A DNA stretch of 64,000 nucleotides from GCA-2683825 sp965662355 (GCA_965662355.1 CBFIHP010000010.1:124001-188000), one strand, 5' to 3'. Shown: positions 1 through 9,743, counted from the first letter of the stretch. Numbers and translations: made by a program. Notes: generated from the sequence alone by a model not told the origin.

Positions 1-3000
1 GAGGGCGAGAGCCACAAGGTACGCACTCCCGATCAGGTCATCGCCAATGGTCTCGGAACCGAGGTCGATCTGGCGGTACTGATCGGCTCGTGCCTCGAGC
101 TGGTCGGCTTGAACCCCGTCTTCTGTGTACTGAACGACAGCGTGCTGGTCGGCACGTGGATGCACGACGAAAGCTTCCCGCGGGCCACGATCGAAGAGGG
201 CAAGCGCCTACGCCGCAGGGTCGGCAACGGTGAGATCCTCACCTTCGATCCCATCGCCGTCACGAACCGCCCGGTCGCCGCCTTCGGCCTGGCTGTGCGG
301 GCGGCGCAGACGCGGGTCGAGGATGCCGAGTCCTTCCGCCTGTTGGTCGACGTTCGCGCAGCGCGCCGAGCGAAGATCCGCCCCTTGGCCTCGCGTAGTG
401 GCGTGACTCTGGGCGGCGATAACTACCTCGATTTCGCCAACGCGACCGACCCCGACGTTTCCAGCGCGAGTCCGAGCGATACCCAGACCCCGATCGAGGA
501 GCTGCCGACCAACCGCATCGAAAAGTGGAAGCGCCACTTGCTCGATCTCTCGTTGCGCAACCGCTTCCTGAACTACCAGCCGAACAGAAAGAGCGTACCG
601 ATTCAGATCGGAGACCTCTCGGCCCTCGAAATGGCGCTGTCGAGCCGTGAGGCGTACACGGTCACGCATCGCTCACGCAACATGTCCCAGGCCGAGCCGG
701 GTTCCGGGCGCGGCAAGGACGATGCTCCGTTCCTCCTCAAGGAACTGAAAGAACAACGCCTACGCACCTCGATGGACAAGAAGGAGCTGAATTCGCGGCT
801 CCTCGACATCTATCGCACGGCGAAGCTGTCCCTCGAGGAAACCGGGGCCAACATCCTCTTTCTCGCCGTCGGTTTCCTGCGCTGGGTCGACAAGACCAGC
901 CCGGACCGCAAGCTGCGTGCACCGATCCTGCTCCTACCGGTGCGGCTGGAAAAGGACCCGCAGACGAAGTCGTTCCGCATCAAGCTCGATGATGCCGACC
1001 CGCAGGTCAACATCACGCTGCTCGAAAAGCTGAAGACGGACTTCAAGCAGGACATCTCCGGGCTGGACGAGTTGTGCGACAAGAAAGGGGACCTGGATGT
1101 TCCCGGCGTGCTCGCGCGGTGGGAAGCCATCGCCCGAAAGCACAACGAATGGAGCCTGGAGGAAGCAGCCTGCATCGGTCTCTTCTCGTTCACAAAGTTC
1201 CTGATGTGGCGAGACCTCGAGGCGCATACCGATCTCCTGTTGCGTAGCCCGGTCGTGCGTTATCTCGTGGAGCGTCCCGATACGCCCTTCGACGGCACGC
1301 AGTTTCCCCGGCCGGAAGATCTCGACCAGAGGGCCCCGGAAGACCTGCTTCTCCCGATGGACGCCGATTCGTCCCAGATCTCGGCGGTCGTGGCGGCGGA
1401 GGAAGGCAAGAGCTTCGTCCTGGAGGGCCCTCCGGGAACGGGCAAGTCCCAGACGATCACAAACCTGATCGCCCACTGCCTGGGCAAGGGCAAGCGCATC
1501 CTCTTCGTCGCCGAAAAGGAAGCTGCGCTCAGCGTCGTACAAAAGCGGCTGGCATCCGTAGGCTTGGACCCCTTCTGCTTGCAGCTGTACTCGAACAAGG
1601 TCAACAAACAGGAAGTCCTGAACCAGCTGAAGGAATCGCTGGAGACCGCGGGCGCAAAGAGCCCCGACGAATGGCAGGACCGTGCGGAACGTCTCGCTGC
1701 CATTCGTGGAGAGTTGAACCGCTACGTCGCGGAACTGCATGGCAAGCGCCCATTGGGTCGCAGCGTTCATGAGGTCGTATCGCGCGTGATCGGACTGCGT
1801 GACGTTCATCGCGTCCCCCTGGGGATCGACAAGGCCGAGACAATCGACGCCAGCACCTTCGAGCAGCACCTCGAGTTGGTGGACCAACTCTCGGCCGCCG
1901 CACGTGCCGTGGGCGACATCGCCCATCACCCCCTGCGCCATGTCAATCGCACCGACTGGGACATGGATCTGCCCGAGAGAGTGAGCTCGGCCGTCAGCGA
2001 CTGCCTCGAGGCCTTGAGCGAACTCGAAGGCGGGCTGGTCAAGTGCGCCACCGTGCTCGCTGTCATCGACGAAAAGACCGGCAAGATCCCGGAGCTCTCG
2101 CGCAACGAGCTCCTGCTCCTGGAAGAAGCCGGGGCCCACCTGCAGGCAACCCCCTTCCCCGAGCAACGGCTTCTGATCGAACCGGGTTTCGCCGATCGTT
2201 CGAAGCAGTTCCGCCAGCTCCTCGAGCTTGGTGCCCAGACGCTTGTACGTCGCTCGGCCCTTGAAGCGCGCTGGAAGCCCGAACTGTTTCAACAGGATCT
2301 CGACCAGCTCCTGCAGGCGATCGACAGCGCTTCGAAGGCCTCGCCCATCATCGCGTGGCCCAAGAAGACCGCTGTCAAGAAGCGCTTCGCGGCCATGTGT
2401 CACACGGGCAAGCCGGAGTTCGAAGAACTCCGCGAAGTCGTCCATGCCACACAGGAAGTCGTCCATGCCGAGAAGCGACTGAAGGGAGCCGCGGAGGTCA
2501 TGGCGGCCTTCTTTGGCGATCAGTGGCATGGATTGCAGAGCGACTGGACCGAGCTCACGAGCAAGCTCGCCTGGTGTGAACGCTTCCATCAGCTCCTGTC
2601 CGGCATCGGTGGAAGTGTCCCCATGCTGTACAAGCAATTGATTCAGCGCTGGACCGCATTGGCCACCGACCACGGGGCACAGTTCGCTAGCAACCACGCC
2701 TTCCGCACCCACCTGCAAGCGCTCTCGATGGCCCGCAAGGCCTTCCTCGATCGCTGGGGCGAATATGGTCGTGTGATCTCACTGGACGCCTCGACCGTCT
2801 TCGGTGGTGATGCGGAAAAGGGCTTCCTGAACCGTATTCGGGAACACCTGGACAGCTGGCAAAAGAGCTTCCCCGACCTGCGCGACTGGTTCCATTTCCA
2901 GCGCATCCGGGGCGAGGCCGCCAAGACCTTGCTGGCCCCCATCGTGGCCGCCTGCGACGCAGGCACCTTCCCGGTTTCTCAAGCTAGCCTCGTCTTCGAG

Positions 3001-5736
3001 CGTTCGTTCTACGAGATCTGGTTGCAACGCCTCCACAAGACGGACACGAGTTTCCGTAACTTCAACGGCTCCGAACACCTACGCAAGATCCGGCGCTTCC
3101 GCGAGCTGGAGTCCGAGTTCATCAAGCTGACGCGCTCGTTCTTGCTCGCGCAATTGGCAGCGAACATACCCAGTGCCGGCTCCGACACGACCGGCACATC
3201 CGAGCTTGGCCTTCTGGAGCGGGAAATCCGCAAGAAACGCCAGATCATGCCGATCCGCAGGCTCTTCGAACGCCTGCCCACGCTCCTCCCACGCTTGAAA
3301 CCCTGCGTCCTGATGAGCCCCCTCTCGGCGGCGCAGTATCTGTCCGCGGGTTTGCAGAGCTTCGACATCGTCGTCTTCGACGAGGCCTCACAGATCCCCA
3401 TCTGGGATGCGATCGGCGCCATTGCGCGCGGCAAGCAAGTGGTCGTCGTCGGCGATTCGAAGCAATTGCCGCCGACGAGCTTCTTCGCCACCATCGACGA
3501 CGAGGAAGGCCTCGACGATGATGACTTCGCCGAACTGGACAGCCTGCTCGAGGAGTGCATCGCCTCACGCCTACCCACCTTGGATCTACGCTGGCACTAT
3601 CGTAGCCGGCACGAAAGCCTCATCGCCTTCAGCAACTCGCACTACTATGGTGGGCGGCTTGAGACGTTCACCTCACCCGTTGCAAACTCCAAAGAGCTCG
3701 GCATCGGCTTTCACTACGTCGAGAATGCCGTGCACGATCGCGGCGACACGGCCACGAACCGTGCGGAGGCTCTCGCCGTCGCCAACGAGCTCGTCAAGCG
3801 CCTGAAGAAACTCGGCAATCCGAAGAAGCTGAAGGAACCGCCCGGTCTGGGTATCGTGACCTTCAGCTTGCCCCAGCAACGGCTGGTCGAAGAGCTTCTG
3901 GACGAAGCCCGCGAGAAGAACCCGCAGATCGAACCGTGGTTCACCAGCGTGCCCGAGCCCGTCTTCATCAAGAACCTGGAAAGCGTCCAGGGGGACGAGC
4001 GAGACATCATCTTCCTGTCGGTCGGCTTCGGCCCCGACTCGCGCGGTCGCCTGTCGATGAACTTCGGTCCGCTTTGTCGCGACGGCGGCGAGCGACGTCT
4101 GAACGTTGCCATCACCCGCGCTCGGCGCCAACTGGTGCTCTTCTCGTCGATCCTGGCGAAGGACATCGACCTCTCAAGAACGCGCGCCGTCGGTGCACGC
4201 CACCTCAAGGCTTTCCTTGACTACGCGGAGAAGGGCCCGCAATCGAGCGAGCCCTCGTTCTGGATGGGTCATCTCGATGGGCCCGAACGGACGATCGAAA
4301 ACGATCTCGCCGAGCGCCTGGAGCGACGTGGCTACGAAGTCGAGAGCCAGGTCGGGTGCTCGGGCTATCGCATCGACGTGGCCGTGCGCCATCCCGAGGA
4401 CAAGGGCCGCTACATCCTCGGTGTCGAGTGCGATGGCACCAATTATCAGAACGCCGCGACCGCACGTGATCGGGATCGCCTGCGGGCCTTCGTCCTGCGC
4501 GATCTCGGTTGGCACCTGCATCGCGTATGGTCCCCCGATTGGTGGATCCAGCCCGAACGGGAAGTCGACAAGGTCGAGGCCGCCATCAAGGACGCCCTGC
4601 GAATCGAGGCCGGAGTTCCGCGGGTGCGGGTGCAACGCTCCTCGGCGAGTGCGCCGTCGCAAGCGCCGCCGCAGCCACAGCCGCCCGCCCAGACGGCGCC
4701 AAACCAGGCCCAGCCGGCCACTCCGGCGCAGAGTCCTGCCCCTCAACAACAGCAACAGCCGAGCGTACAACAGCCAGCTACGCAACCGCAGCAAGGGGCA
4801 CAACCGCAGAGCTCGGCCAAGCAAACCACTCGCAAGCCCAAGAAGCGAGCGAGCAAGGGCAGCACGCAGCCCAACACCTCGAAGAAATCGGCCAAGGGAC
4901 AGAACCCGAAGTCCACGGCTCGCAGGCCGAAGAAAAGCAACCCTGCGGCGCCCCAGCAAGCCCAGCCGAAGAAGTCCACCTCCAAGCCCAGCGCGAAGAA
5001 GAAGTCCGCCGCGCCCCCGGCACAGCCGCAAACGAAGCCCAAGTCGCAGGCCGCAGCCCAGCCGCCCCCTGCGCAACCCGCGTCCCAACCGGCGCAGGCG
5101 AGCAAACTGGCTCGTGCCAACCAACAGGACCAACAGGCCCAACAAGCTCAGGTGGCTCAACCGGTGCAAGCGCCCGAGTCGCCGAGCGGTGTCCCCTATC
5201 GTGCCTTCCCGATCGTTCCCTCGCAGACTCCGGGACAGACGCCGCCGTTGAGTGCCATCGTGCACACGATCTCCGATCTCGTCGCCTGCGAGAGCCCCGT
5301 ACATCTCCTTCGTGCCATTCGACGCGTCGCTGAACATTTCGGCTTCCGCAATGTCGACGACGGTGCCATCCAGCGCATTCGCCAGGCGCTCGGACAGCTT
5401 CCGCCCGAAGCGCGACCGATCGAACACGAAGGATTCCTCTGGGCCAGCGGTGCGGACCCCTCAGCTTTCGATGTCTATCGCACGCAGGACTCCACCGATG
5501 CCGATCTGCGGCGCCCGGAGGAGATCCCGCCCCAGGAAATCGTCAACGCCATCGTGGACGTCTTGAAGCGCAATGTCAGCTTGCCGCTCGACGATCTCAC
5601 CCGCGTGATCGCCGAGCATTTCGGGCAAGAAGCCCACGATCAGAAAATGCGCCAGATCATCGGGAACATCGCGGCCGTGTGCGCTGGGCGCGGTTTGTGT
5701 GTCGTGGATGGCTCCACGGTGCGCGCTGCGGCCTAG
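1..5736 (+). CDS. DUF4011-type superfamily I helicase with C-terminal endonuclease and DUF3320 regions (5' end outside window)
   Basis: The frame is open from base 1, so the true start lies upstream and at least 1,911 codons are visible. Counting from a TTG at 109, a DUF4011-like stretch (EKWKRHLLDLSLRNR) is near residue 140. Walker A GPPGTGKS is at about 440 and the Walker B-type FDEAS at about 1090, followed by VVGDSKQLPP; these are superfamily I helicase motifs. A restriction-endonuclease-like segment at about 1415-1450 has the pattern GYRIDVAV, then GVECDG. A roughly 180-residue linker rich in Gln, Pro, Ala and Lys (about 1507-1690) separates it from a DUF3320-like tail (about 1705-1755). 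Proteins with DUF4011, helicase, Vsr/MTES_1575-type nuclease and DUF3320 domains occur in anti-phage settings; as I recall, the single-gene Hhe system has this order. A defence role is inference, since no other defence gene is visible. The low-complexity linker is unusual. Confidence 0.85.
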   Translation, partial: EGESHKVRTPDQVIANGLGTEVDLAVLIGSCLELVGLNPVFCVLNDSVLVGTWMHDESFPRATIEEGKRLRRRVGNGEILTFDPIAVTNRPVAAFGLAVRAAQTRVEDAESFRLLVDVRAARRAKIRPLASRSGVTLGGDNYLDFANATDPDVSSASPSDTQTPIEELPTNRIEKWKRHLLDLSLRNRFLNYQPNRKSVPIQIGDLSALEMALSSREAYTVTHRSRNMSQAEPGSGRGKDDAPFLLKELKEQRLRTSMDKKELNSRLLDIYRTAKLSLEETGANILFLAVGFLRWVDKTSPDRKLRAPILLLPVRLEKDPQTKSFRIKLDDADPQVNITLLEKLKTDFKQDISGLDELCDKKGDLDVPGVLARWEAIARKHNEWSLEEAACIGLFSFTKFLMWRDLEAHTDLLLRSPVVRYLVERPDTPFDGTQFPRPEDLDQRAPEDLLLPMDADSSQISAVVAAEEGKSFVLEGPPGTGKSQTITNLIAHCLGKGKRILFVAEKEAALSVVQKRLASVGLDPFCLQLYSNKVNKQEVLNQLKESLETAGAKSPDEWQDRAERLAAIRGELNRYVAELHGKRPLGRSVHEVVSRVIGLRDVHRVPLGIDKAETIDASTFEQHLELVDQLSAAARAVGDIAHHPLRHVNRTDWDMDLPERVSSAVSDCLEALSELEGGLVKCATVLAVIDEKTGKIPELSRNELLLLEEAGAHLQATPFPEQRLLIEPGFADRSKQFRQLLELGAQTLVRRSALEARWKPELFQQDLDQLLQAIDSASKASPIIAWPKKTAVKKRFAAMCHTGKPEFEELREVVHATQEVVHAEKRLKGAAEVMAAFFGDQWHGLQSDWTELTSKLAWCERFHQLLSGIGGSVPMLYKQLIQRWTALATDHGAQFASNHAFRTHLQALSMARKAFLDRWGEYGRVISLDASTVFGGDAEKGFLNRIREHLDSWQKSFPDLRDWFHFQRIRGEAAKTLLAPIVAACDAGTFPVSQASLVFERSFYEIWLQRLHKTDTSFRNFNGSEHLRKIRRFRELESEFIKLTRSFLLAQLAANIPSAGSDTTGTSELGLLEREIRKKRQIMPIRRLFERLPTLLPRLKPCVLMSPLSAAQYLSAGLQSFDIVVFDEASQIPIWDAIGAIARGKQVVVVGDSKQLPPTSFFATIDDEEGLDDDDFAELDSLLEECIASRLPTLDLRWHYRSRHESLIAFSNSHYYGGRLETFTSPVANSKELGIGFHYVENAVHDRGDTATNRAEALAVANELVKRLKKLGNPKKLKEPPGLGIVTFSLPQQRLVEELLDEAREKNPQIEPWFTSVPEPVFIKNLESVQGDERDIIFLSVGFGPDSRGRLSMNFGPLCRDGGERRLNVAITRARRQLVLFSSILAKDIDLSRTRAVGARHLKAFLDYAEKGPQSSEPSFWMGHLDGPERTIENDLAERLERRGYEVESQVGCSGYRIDVAVRHPEDKGRYILGVECDGTNYQNAATARDRDRLRAFVLRDLGWHLHRVWSPDWWIQPEREVDKVEAAIKDALRIEAGVPRVRVQRSSASAPSQAPPQPQPPAQTAPNQAQPATPAQSPAPQQQQQPSVQQPATQPQQGAQPQSSAKQTTRKPKKRASKGSTQPNTSKKSAKGQNPKSTARRPKKSNPAAPQQAQPKKSTSKPSAKKKSAAPPAQPQTKPKSQAAAQPPPAQPASQPAQASKLARANQQDQQAQQAQVAQPVQAPESPSGVPYRAFPIVPSQTPGQTPPLSAIVHTISDLVACESPVHLLRAIRRVAEHFGFRNVDDGAIQRIRQALGQLPPEARPIEHEGFLWASGADPSAFDVYRTQDSTDADLRRPEEIPPQEIVNAIVDVLKRNVSLPLDDLTRVIAEHFGQEAHDQKMRQIIGNIAAVCAGRGLCVVDGSTVRAAA

Positions 5737-5807
5737 CCCGGCTGGCTACAAAGCCGAAACCCGGAATCCGATTGCCGCCCCCTGTCGGATCGGATGTCAT
5801 CGATTCG

Positions 5808-6986
5808 ATGAAGTCCTCCATCCTGCTTCTCTTTTTCTTCGGCTGGCTGACCTTCGCCTGCCAGAGCACCGAGCCCACGGCAGCGCTCGAGCTCGAGTTC
5901 GATCAGGACTCTCCCTGGGAGTACTACCGCGAGAAGTACGACATCGACGGCGACGGCCGCGTCTCCGAGGCGGAGTATGACGAGAATCGGGGTGGCTTCG
6001 CCCGCCTCGATCGCTCTGGCGACGGCCACCTGGAAGCGGACGACTTCGCCTCGTCCTCCCCTGGAAACAGTCGAGACATGCGCTCGATGGAGATCGAGAT
6101 GCGCGCGATGCGCGCCCTGTTCGAGTACCTCCAGGAGGAGGGCGAAACCAGCGAGCTCACCATGGACGAGCTCTTCTATGCCGCAGAGGCGTACGACCAA
6201 AATGGCGACGAGGTGCTCGCCGAGGTCGAATTCCGTACCGCCTCCAGCAAGCGCTTCGTCGCCATGCCCAAGGACGACATGGCACGCATGATGGGCGAAC
6301 GCGATCCGTGGGAGTCCCTCGTCAGCGGCATCGACGAGAACGCCGACGGCACGCTCTCGTTCCCCGAGTTCGAGAGTTTCTTCGAACAGCTCGACGGCGA
6401 TTTCATCCTCAGTTTCGAGATGGAGGAACCGATCGGCGGGACAACACCCCGCATGCCACAAACCGGCCCACGAGTGGGATCGGTCGCTCCCGATTTCGAA
6501 CTGGCTCCCACCTCAGGCGGCGAGAAGATCACGCTCTCGAGCTTCACCGACGAGCGCCCCGTGGCCCTGATCTTCGGAAGCTACACATGACCCCCCTTCC
6601 GCGCTTCGGCCGGTCGGCTGAAAGAAATTTACGAGGAGTACAACGATGATGTCGCGTTCTTCGTGGTCTACATCCGCGAAGCACACGCCATCGACGGCTT
6701 CTCACCACTGGGCGGTGGCGGCATGCCAATCGTCGAGGATCCTGTGTCCCTCACCGAACGCAACGAAGTCGCCAAGGTCTGCATGAGCAAGTTGGCCCTC
6801 GACCCGATCCCTGCTCTCGTCGATGACATCGACGACTCGGTGGGCTTCGACTACGCGGCCCACCCCGACCGGCTCTATCTGGTTGGCCGGGACGGAAAGA
6901 TCGCCTATCACGGATTCGAAGGACCGATGGGCTTCGACCCCGATGGATTGGACGCGGCTATCCGCTACGAGCTGGACGGGGAATAG
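5808..6986 (+). CDS. EF-hand lipoprotein fused to a deiodinase-like redoxin; probable selenoprotein with in-frame TGA
   Basis: I start at the ATG at 5808 because it gives a lipoprotein signal peptide (MKSSILLLFFFGWLTFAC). Four EF-hand-like calcium loops follow: DIDGDGRVSEAEY, DRSGDGHLEADDF, DQNGDEVLAEVEF and DENADGTLSFPEF. A thioredoxin-fold domain then begins at VGSVAPDFEL. At 6588-6590 the frame meets TGA within GSYT-(TGA)-PPFR and continues without a further stop to TAG at 6984-6986, through FFVVYIREAHAIDGF and RLYLVGRDGKIAYHG. GS(C/Y)T-U/C-P-F and EAHxxDG are hallmarks of the iodothyronine deiodinase family, whose active residue is Sec or Cys at exactly this place. I therefore read the TGA as selenocysteine (residue 261 of 392). 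The reaction is probably a thiol/selenol redox reaction outside the cytoplasm; iodothyronine is unlikely as substrate. A TGC-to-TGA mutation or sequencing error is the alternative, but the downstream hairpin argues against it. Confidence 0.82.
6588..6622 (+). promoter_or_regulatory. Putative bacterial SECIS element directly after the Sec TGA
   Basis: Fourteen bases after the TGA (6588-6590) a perfect seven-pair stem (one G-U) forms between TTCGGCC (6605-6611) and GGCTGAA (6616-6622). Its four-base apical loop is GGTC (6612-6615). Bacterial SelB recognises a hairpin just downstream of UGA with an apical G-U; the E. coli fdhF hairpin also presents GGUC there at a comparable distance. The pairing was found by eye. 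Competing pairings with the CCGCGC just upstream are possible. Confidence 0.6.
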
Positions 6987-7001
6987 GACGCGTTCGTTTC
7001 C

Positions 7002-7023
7002 GGCCCCCCAAAGGCGAGGGGCC
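7002..7023. terminator. Hairpin between two convergent genes, possible bidirectional terminator
   Basis: GGCCCC (7002-7007) and GGGGCC (7018-7023) form a perfect six-pair GC stem with a ten-base loop. It lies midway between the stop of the deiodinase-like gene and the stop of the convergent decarboxylase gene. There is no T-run on either side, so termination is only suggested by position. Confidence 0.35.
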
Positions 7024-7040
7024 CTGAACAACCGCTCCCC

Positions 7041-8441
7041 CTACGACCCCGCCCCAATGACTCGCCCAAGCACCTCGAGGCGCTCGACCAACCCACGGAT
7101 CGTCCCCTCATCCGTCCCCGGGTTCATCACACAAAGCCGCAGATGGCGCACGCCATCGACATCCGTGCCGCCCAGATAGTAACTCCCCTCAGCCATCAAT
7201 CCGTGTCGCAAGGCTTCCTGGTCTAGATCGCGATAACGGAAACAAAGAATGTTCGATTCCGGTTCGTAGGGGCATTCGAAACCAGGCATCGAGACCAAGA
7301 GCGCGTGATACTCCCTCGCGCGCTCGTACATCGTCTCCACATACTCGCGCAGGCCATCCTCGCCCAGACGGGCGAGTACCAGGAAGAGCTTGAGACCCAG
7401 GCCCGTCTTCGTGCACTCGAGGGCCTTCTCGAAGACGTTTTCGCGCTCGTCTTCGACGTCGCTGAAGTAAATGGCTTCCTGCTGGAAGGCCGCGCGGGCG
7501 TTGTCCTTGTTGCGAAAGAGCGCAGCTGCGCAAAGAACCGACGTGCGCAGCATCTTGTGTGCGTCCCAGACCATCGAATCTGCGTGCTCGATGCCAGCCA
7601 GATACTCACGCAGGCGCGGGGACAGGAGAGCTCCACCCCCGTGGGCCGCATCGACATGGAACCACACGCCGCCTCGGTGGCACGCATCGGCCATGGCTGC
7701 GATAGGGTCGTGCAATCCCGTCGATGTCGAACACCCGTTGGCCACGACGGCGAGGACCTTGCGGCCCTGCGAGCGCACCTCGTCAAGCATGGGGCCAAGG
7801 GCTTCGGCTTGTGCAACGCCAAATCGATCGGCGGGCAAACGCAAGAGGGCGTCCTCGCCCAAACCCATGATCCCGATCGTGCGCGAGATCGAATAGTGGC
7901 AGGAGGGTGTCGCGATCACGACGAGCTCGCCTTGATGGACGCCCTTCCTCCAGACCTCCGGCGCCACACGCGCGCGCGCCGCAAGGAGACATGTCAGGTT
8001 CGCCACCGAGCCGCCGTGAGTCAGGGTGCCGTCCCCCCCGGCCCAACCGACCTTCGAAAGCATCCAGCGCACCATGCCTCGCTCCAGTGCGACCCCCGGC
8101 GGCCCCATCTCGTAGATGGCCATACCGTTGTTCAATACGCCGTTCACCAGGTCGGCGATGGCGGCGCCTTCATCCGGAACGGCGACCTGGTGCGCGAGAA
8201 AGCTTGGATGATGGAGGCGCGTTGTGAAGGTCAAGAAGCGTTCGACGAAGGCGGCCACATCCTGCGCTCGCATACCTCCTTCTTTCACCCACTTCCTCCA
8301 ATCGAGGTGGGCGTCGATCTCGCTCAAGTCACGATCGTGAATCACCGCAGCCTGGGCGGATCGGGCTTCCGCCACATATCTGGAAAGAAGCTCGACGACC
8401 ATGGGCGCAAGCCGATCGAGTGAATCTTTGGCTCCGGTCAC
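7041..8441 (-). CDS. PLP-dependent group II decarboxylase
   Basis: This 466-residue protein belongs to the group II pyridoxal-phosphate decarboxylases (glutamate, diaminobutyrate and aromatic amino acid decarboxylase superfamily). The family motif THGGSVANLT is at 141-150. HVDAAHGG at 262-269 carries the Asp that contacts the PLP ring nitrogen, and DAHK ends at Lys296, the expected Schiff-base lysine. Length and motif spacing are normal, so it should be active. The substrate cannot be read from sequence; an amino acid giving an amine is the family expectation. It is followed on the same strand by the arginine operon but is downstream of argH, with a 76-base gap, so co-transcription is possible. 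It converges on the deiodinase-like gene. Confidence 0.85.
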   Translation of the reverse strand: MTGAKDSLDRLAPMVVELLSRYVAEARSAQAAVIHDRDLSEIDAHLDWRKWVKEGGMRAQDVAAFVERFLTFTTRLHHPSFLAHQVAVPDEGAAIADLVNGVLNNGMAIYEMGPPGVALERGMVRWMLSKVGWAGGDGTLTHGGSVANLTCLLAARARVAPEVWRKGVHQGELVVIATPSCHYSISRTIGIMGLGEDALLRLPADRFGVAQAEALGPMLDEVRSQGRKVLAVVANGCSTSTGLHDPIAAMADACHRGGVWFHVDAAHGGGALLSPRLREYLAGIEHADSMVWDAHKMLRTSVLCAAALFRNKDNARAAFQQEAIYFSDVEDERENVFEKALECTKTGLGLKLFLVLARLGEDGLREYVETMYERAREYHALLVSMPGFECPYEPESNILCFRYRDLDQEALRHGLMAEGSYYLGGTDVDGVRHLRLCVMNPGTDEGTIRGLVERLEVLGRVIGAGS

Positions 8442-8517
8442 GTTGCTTTGTGGAACCGTCCCGGCCTGGCACCGGGCGGCAGGTCACTGTAGCGGCCCAG
8501 GAGCGAAGAGAGCGTAC

Positions 8518-9735
8518 CTACGTGTCTTTTCCGCTCTCGATCCGGTAAGCATCTCGGAACGAGTTACCTTCCTTGACACGCTCGAGGGCCCTGTGCGTCG
8601 CCAGCAATCCCGGATCGTCGCAGGCCTCGTGCAAGCAACTCGTATCGAAGCGAATGCCGGCTACCAGACGCGCGGTCATTTCGAGCGAGCTGACCATGCG
8701 ATCATGCCCGCGGAAGAGCGGCGGCTTGATCAGCTGGAAGTCGCGGTGATATCCCGAGGGCAGATCTCGCAGAACGTCCAGCAGTGCCGCTCGATCGGCC
8801 ACAACGCCTCGCATGTGACCTCGTAGCAACTCGATCACATCCGGATTTCGCTTCTGTGGCATCATCGAGGAGCCGGTCGTCAGTTCGCCCGGAATCTGGA
8901 CGAAGCCGAACTCCTGGGTCGTGAAGAGCCACAGATCCGCGGCCAACTTACCGACATCCAGTGCGATGGACTCGAGGGCCGTGAGGTACCCCAGCTCGGC
9001 GCGGCCGCGCGTGTTCTGGGTCAGCGTGACCGGTTGCTCCGGACCCTCGAAGCCCAGGGCCTGGGCAACACCACGGCGATCCAGCTCGACCGGCACACCG
9101 TAGCCTGCTCCACTTCCCAAAGGACAGCGTCGCAGACGCACCGACAGGGCGAGAAAGGCCGAGAGGCTCTCCTCAAGCGAAACCGCATGCGCTTCGGACC
9201 ACAGGCGTAGCGTCGAAGGCATCGCCCGACGCAGGTGCGTGTACCCCGGCAACGGAACCGCGGCGTATCTTGCACCCAGGCGGCGCAACTCGCCGCAGAC
9301 CGCAGCGACGAGGTCTTTCGTTTGCAGACTGGCACGGCGCAACCACAGGCGTAGGTCGACCGCCACCTGGTCGTTTCGGCTGCGGCCAGTGTGAAGACGC
9401 TTGCCGGCTTCGCCCACCCTTTCGATCAGCCTACGCTCCACAGCGGAGTGGACGTCCTCGTCGCACTCATCGAGTGTCCACTGGCCGTCGAGGTGCTCCG
9501 CCAGCAACTCGCTCAACCCGCGCGTGATCGCTTGATGATCCTCGCTCTCGACCAGCTCGGCTCGCAAGAGCCCGTCGACGTGGGCCAGCGATCCCTGGAT
9601 GTCGATCTCGATCAAGCGTCGATCCTGAAGCCAGTCGTCACCGACCGTGAAGCGCATCATCTGCTCGTCGATGGCATCGCCACGATCCCAGATGGGGCGG
9701 GCGAAGCGGCTCTCTTCGTTTTCGTTATGCGCCAA
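8518..9735 (-). CDS. argH: Argininosuccinate lyase
   Basis: ArgH splits argininosuccinate into arginine and fumarate, the last step of arginine synthesis. ESRFARPIWDRG near the N-terminus, the HTGRSRNDQVA block and the fumarase-superfamily signature GSSMMPQKRNP are all present. The open frame runs about 120 codons further upstream, but that part is basic, lacks family similarity and lies inside the preceding argE-like gene. I choose the TTG at 9735, giving MAHNENEESRF, eight bases after the argE-like stop. At 405 residues it is shorter than the usual 440-460 because the C-terminal helical tail after FRDAYR is nearly absent. The gene ends with TAG, so the shortness is not a Sec codon. Confidence 0.9.
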   Translation of the reverse strand: MAHNENEESRFARPIWDRGDAIDEQMMRFTVGDDWLQDRRLIEIDIQGSLAHVDGLLRAELVESEDHQAITRGLSELLAEHLDGQWTLDECDEDVHSAVERRLIERVGEAGKRLHTGRSRNDQVAVDLRLWLRRASLQTKDLVAAVCGELRRLGARYAAVPLPGYTHLRRAMPSTLRLWSEAHAVSLEESLSAFLALSVRLRRCPLGSGAGYGVPVELDRRGVAQALGFEGPEQPVTLTQNTRGRAELGYLTALESIALDVGKLAADLWLFTTQEFGFVQIPGELTTGSSMMPQKRNPDVIELLRGHMRGVVADRAALLDVLRDLPSGYHRDFQLIKPPLFRGHDRMVSSLEMTARLVAGIRFDTSCLHEACDDPGLLATHRALERVKEGNSFRDAYRIESGKDT

Positions 9736-9743
9736 GGCTTCGC

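Noticed and set aside
934..2718. Long open frame on the minus strand opposite the helicase gene
   Set aside because: It is a product of high GC and codon bias of the plus-strand gene. The translation is low in family-like motifs, and the plus strand has clear helicase motifs.
4174..5427. Leu/Arg/Gly-rich open frame on the minus strand opposite the helicase C-terminus
   Set aside because: Its composition is the complement of the Gln/Pro/Lys-rich linker codons; no ribosome binding site or domain is visible.
6588..6590. TGA as a normal stop, giving two separate genes (5808-6590 and 6663-6986)
   Set aside because: The deiodinase motif is continuous across the TGA in the same frame, the second piece lacks a start signal, and a SECIS-like hairpin follows.
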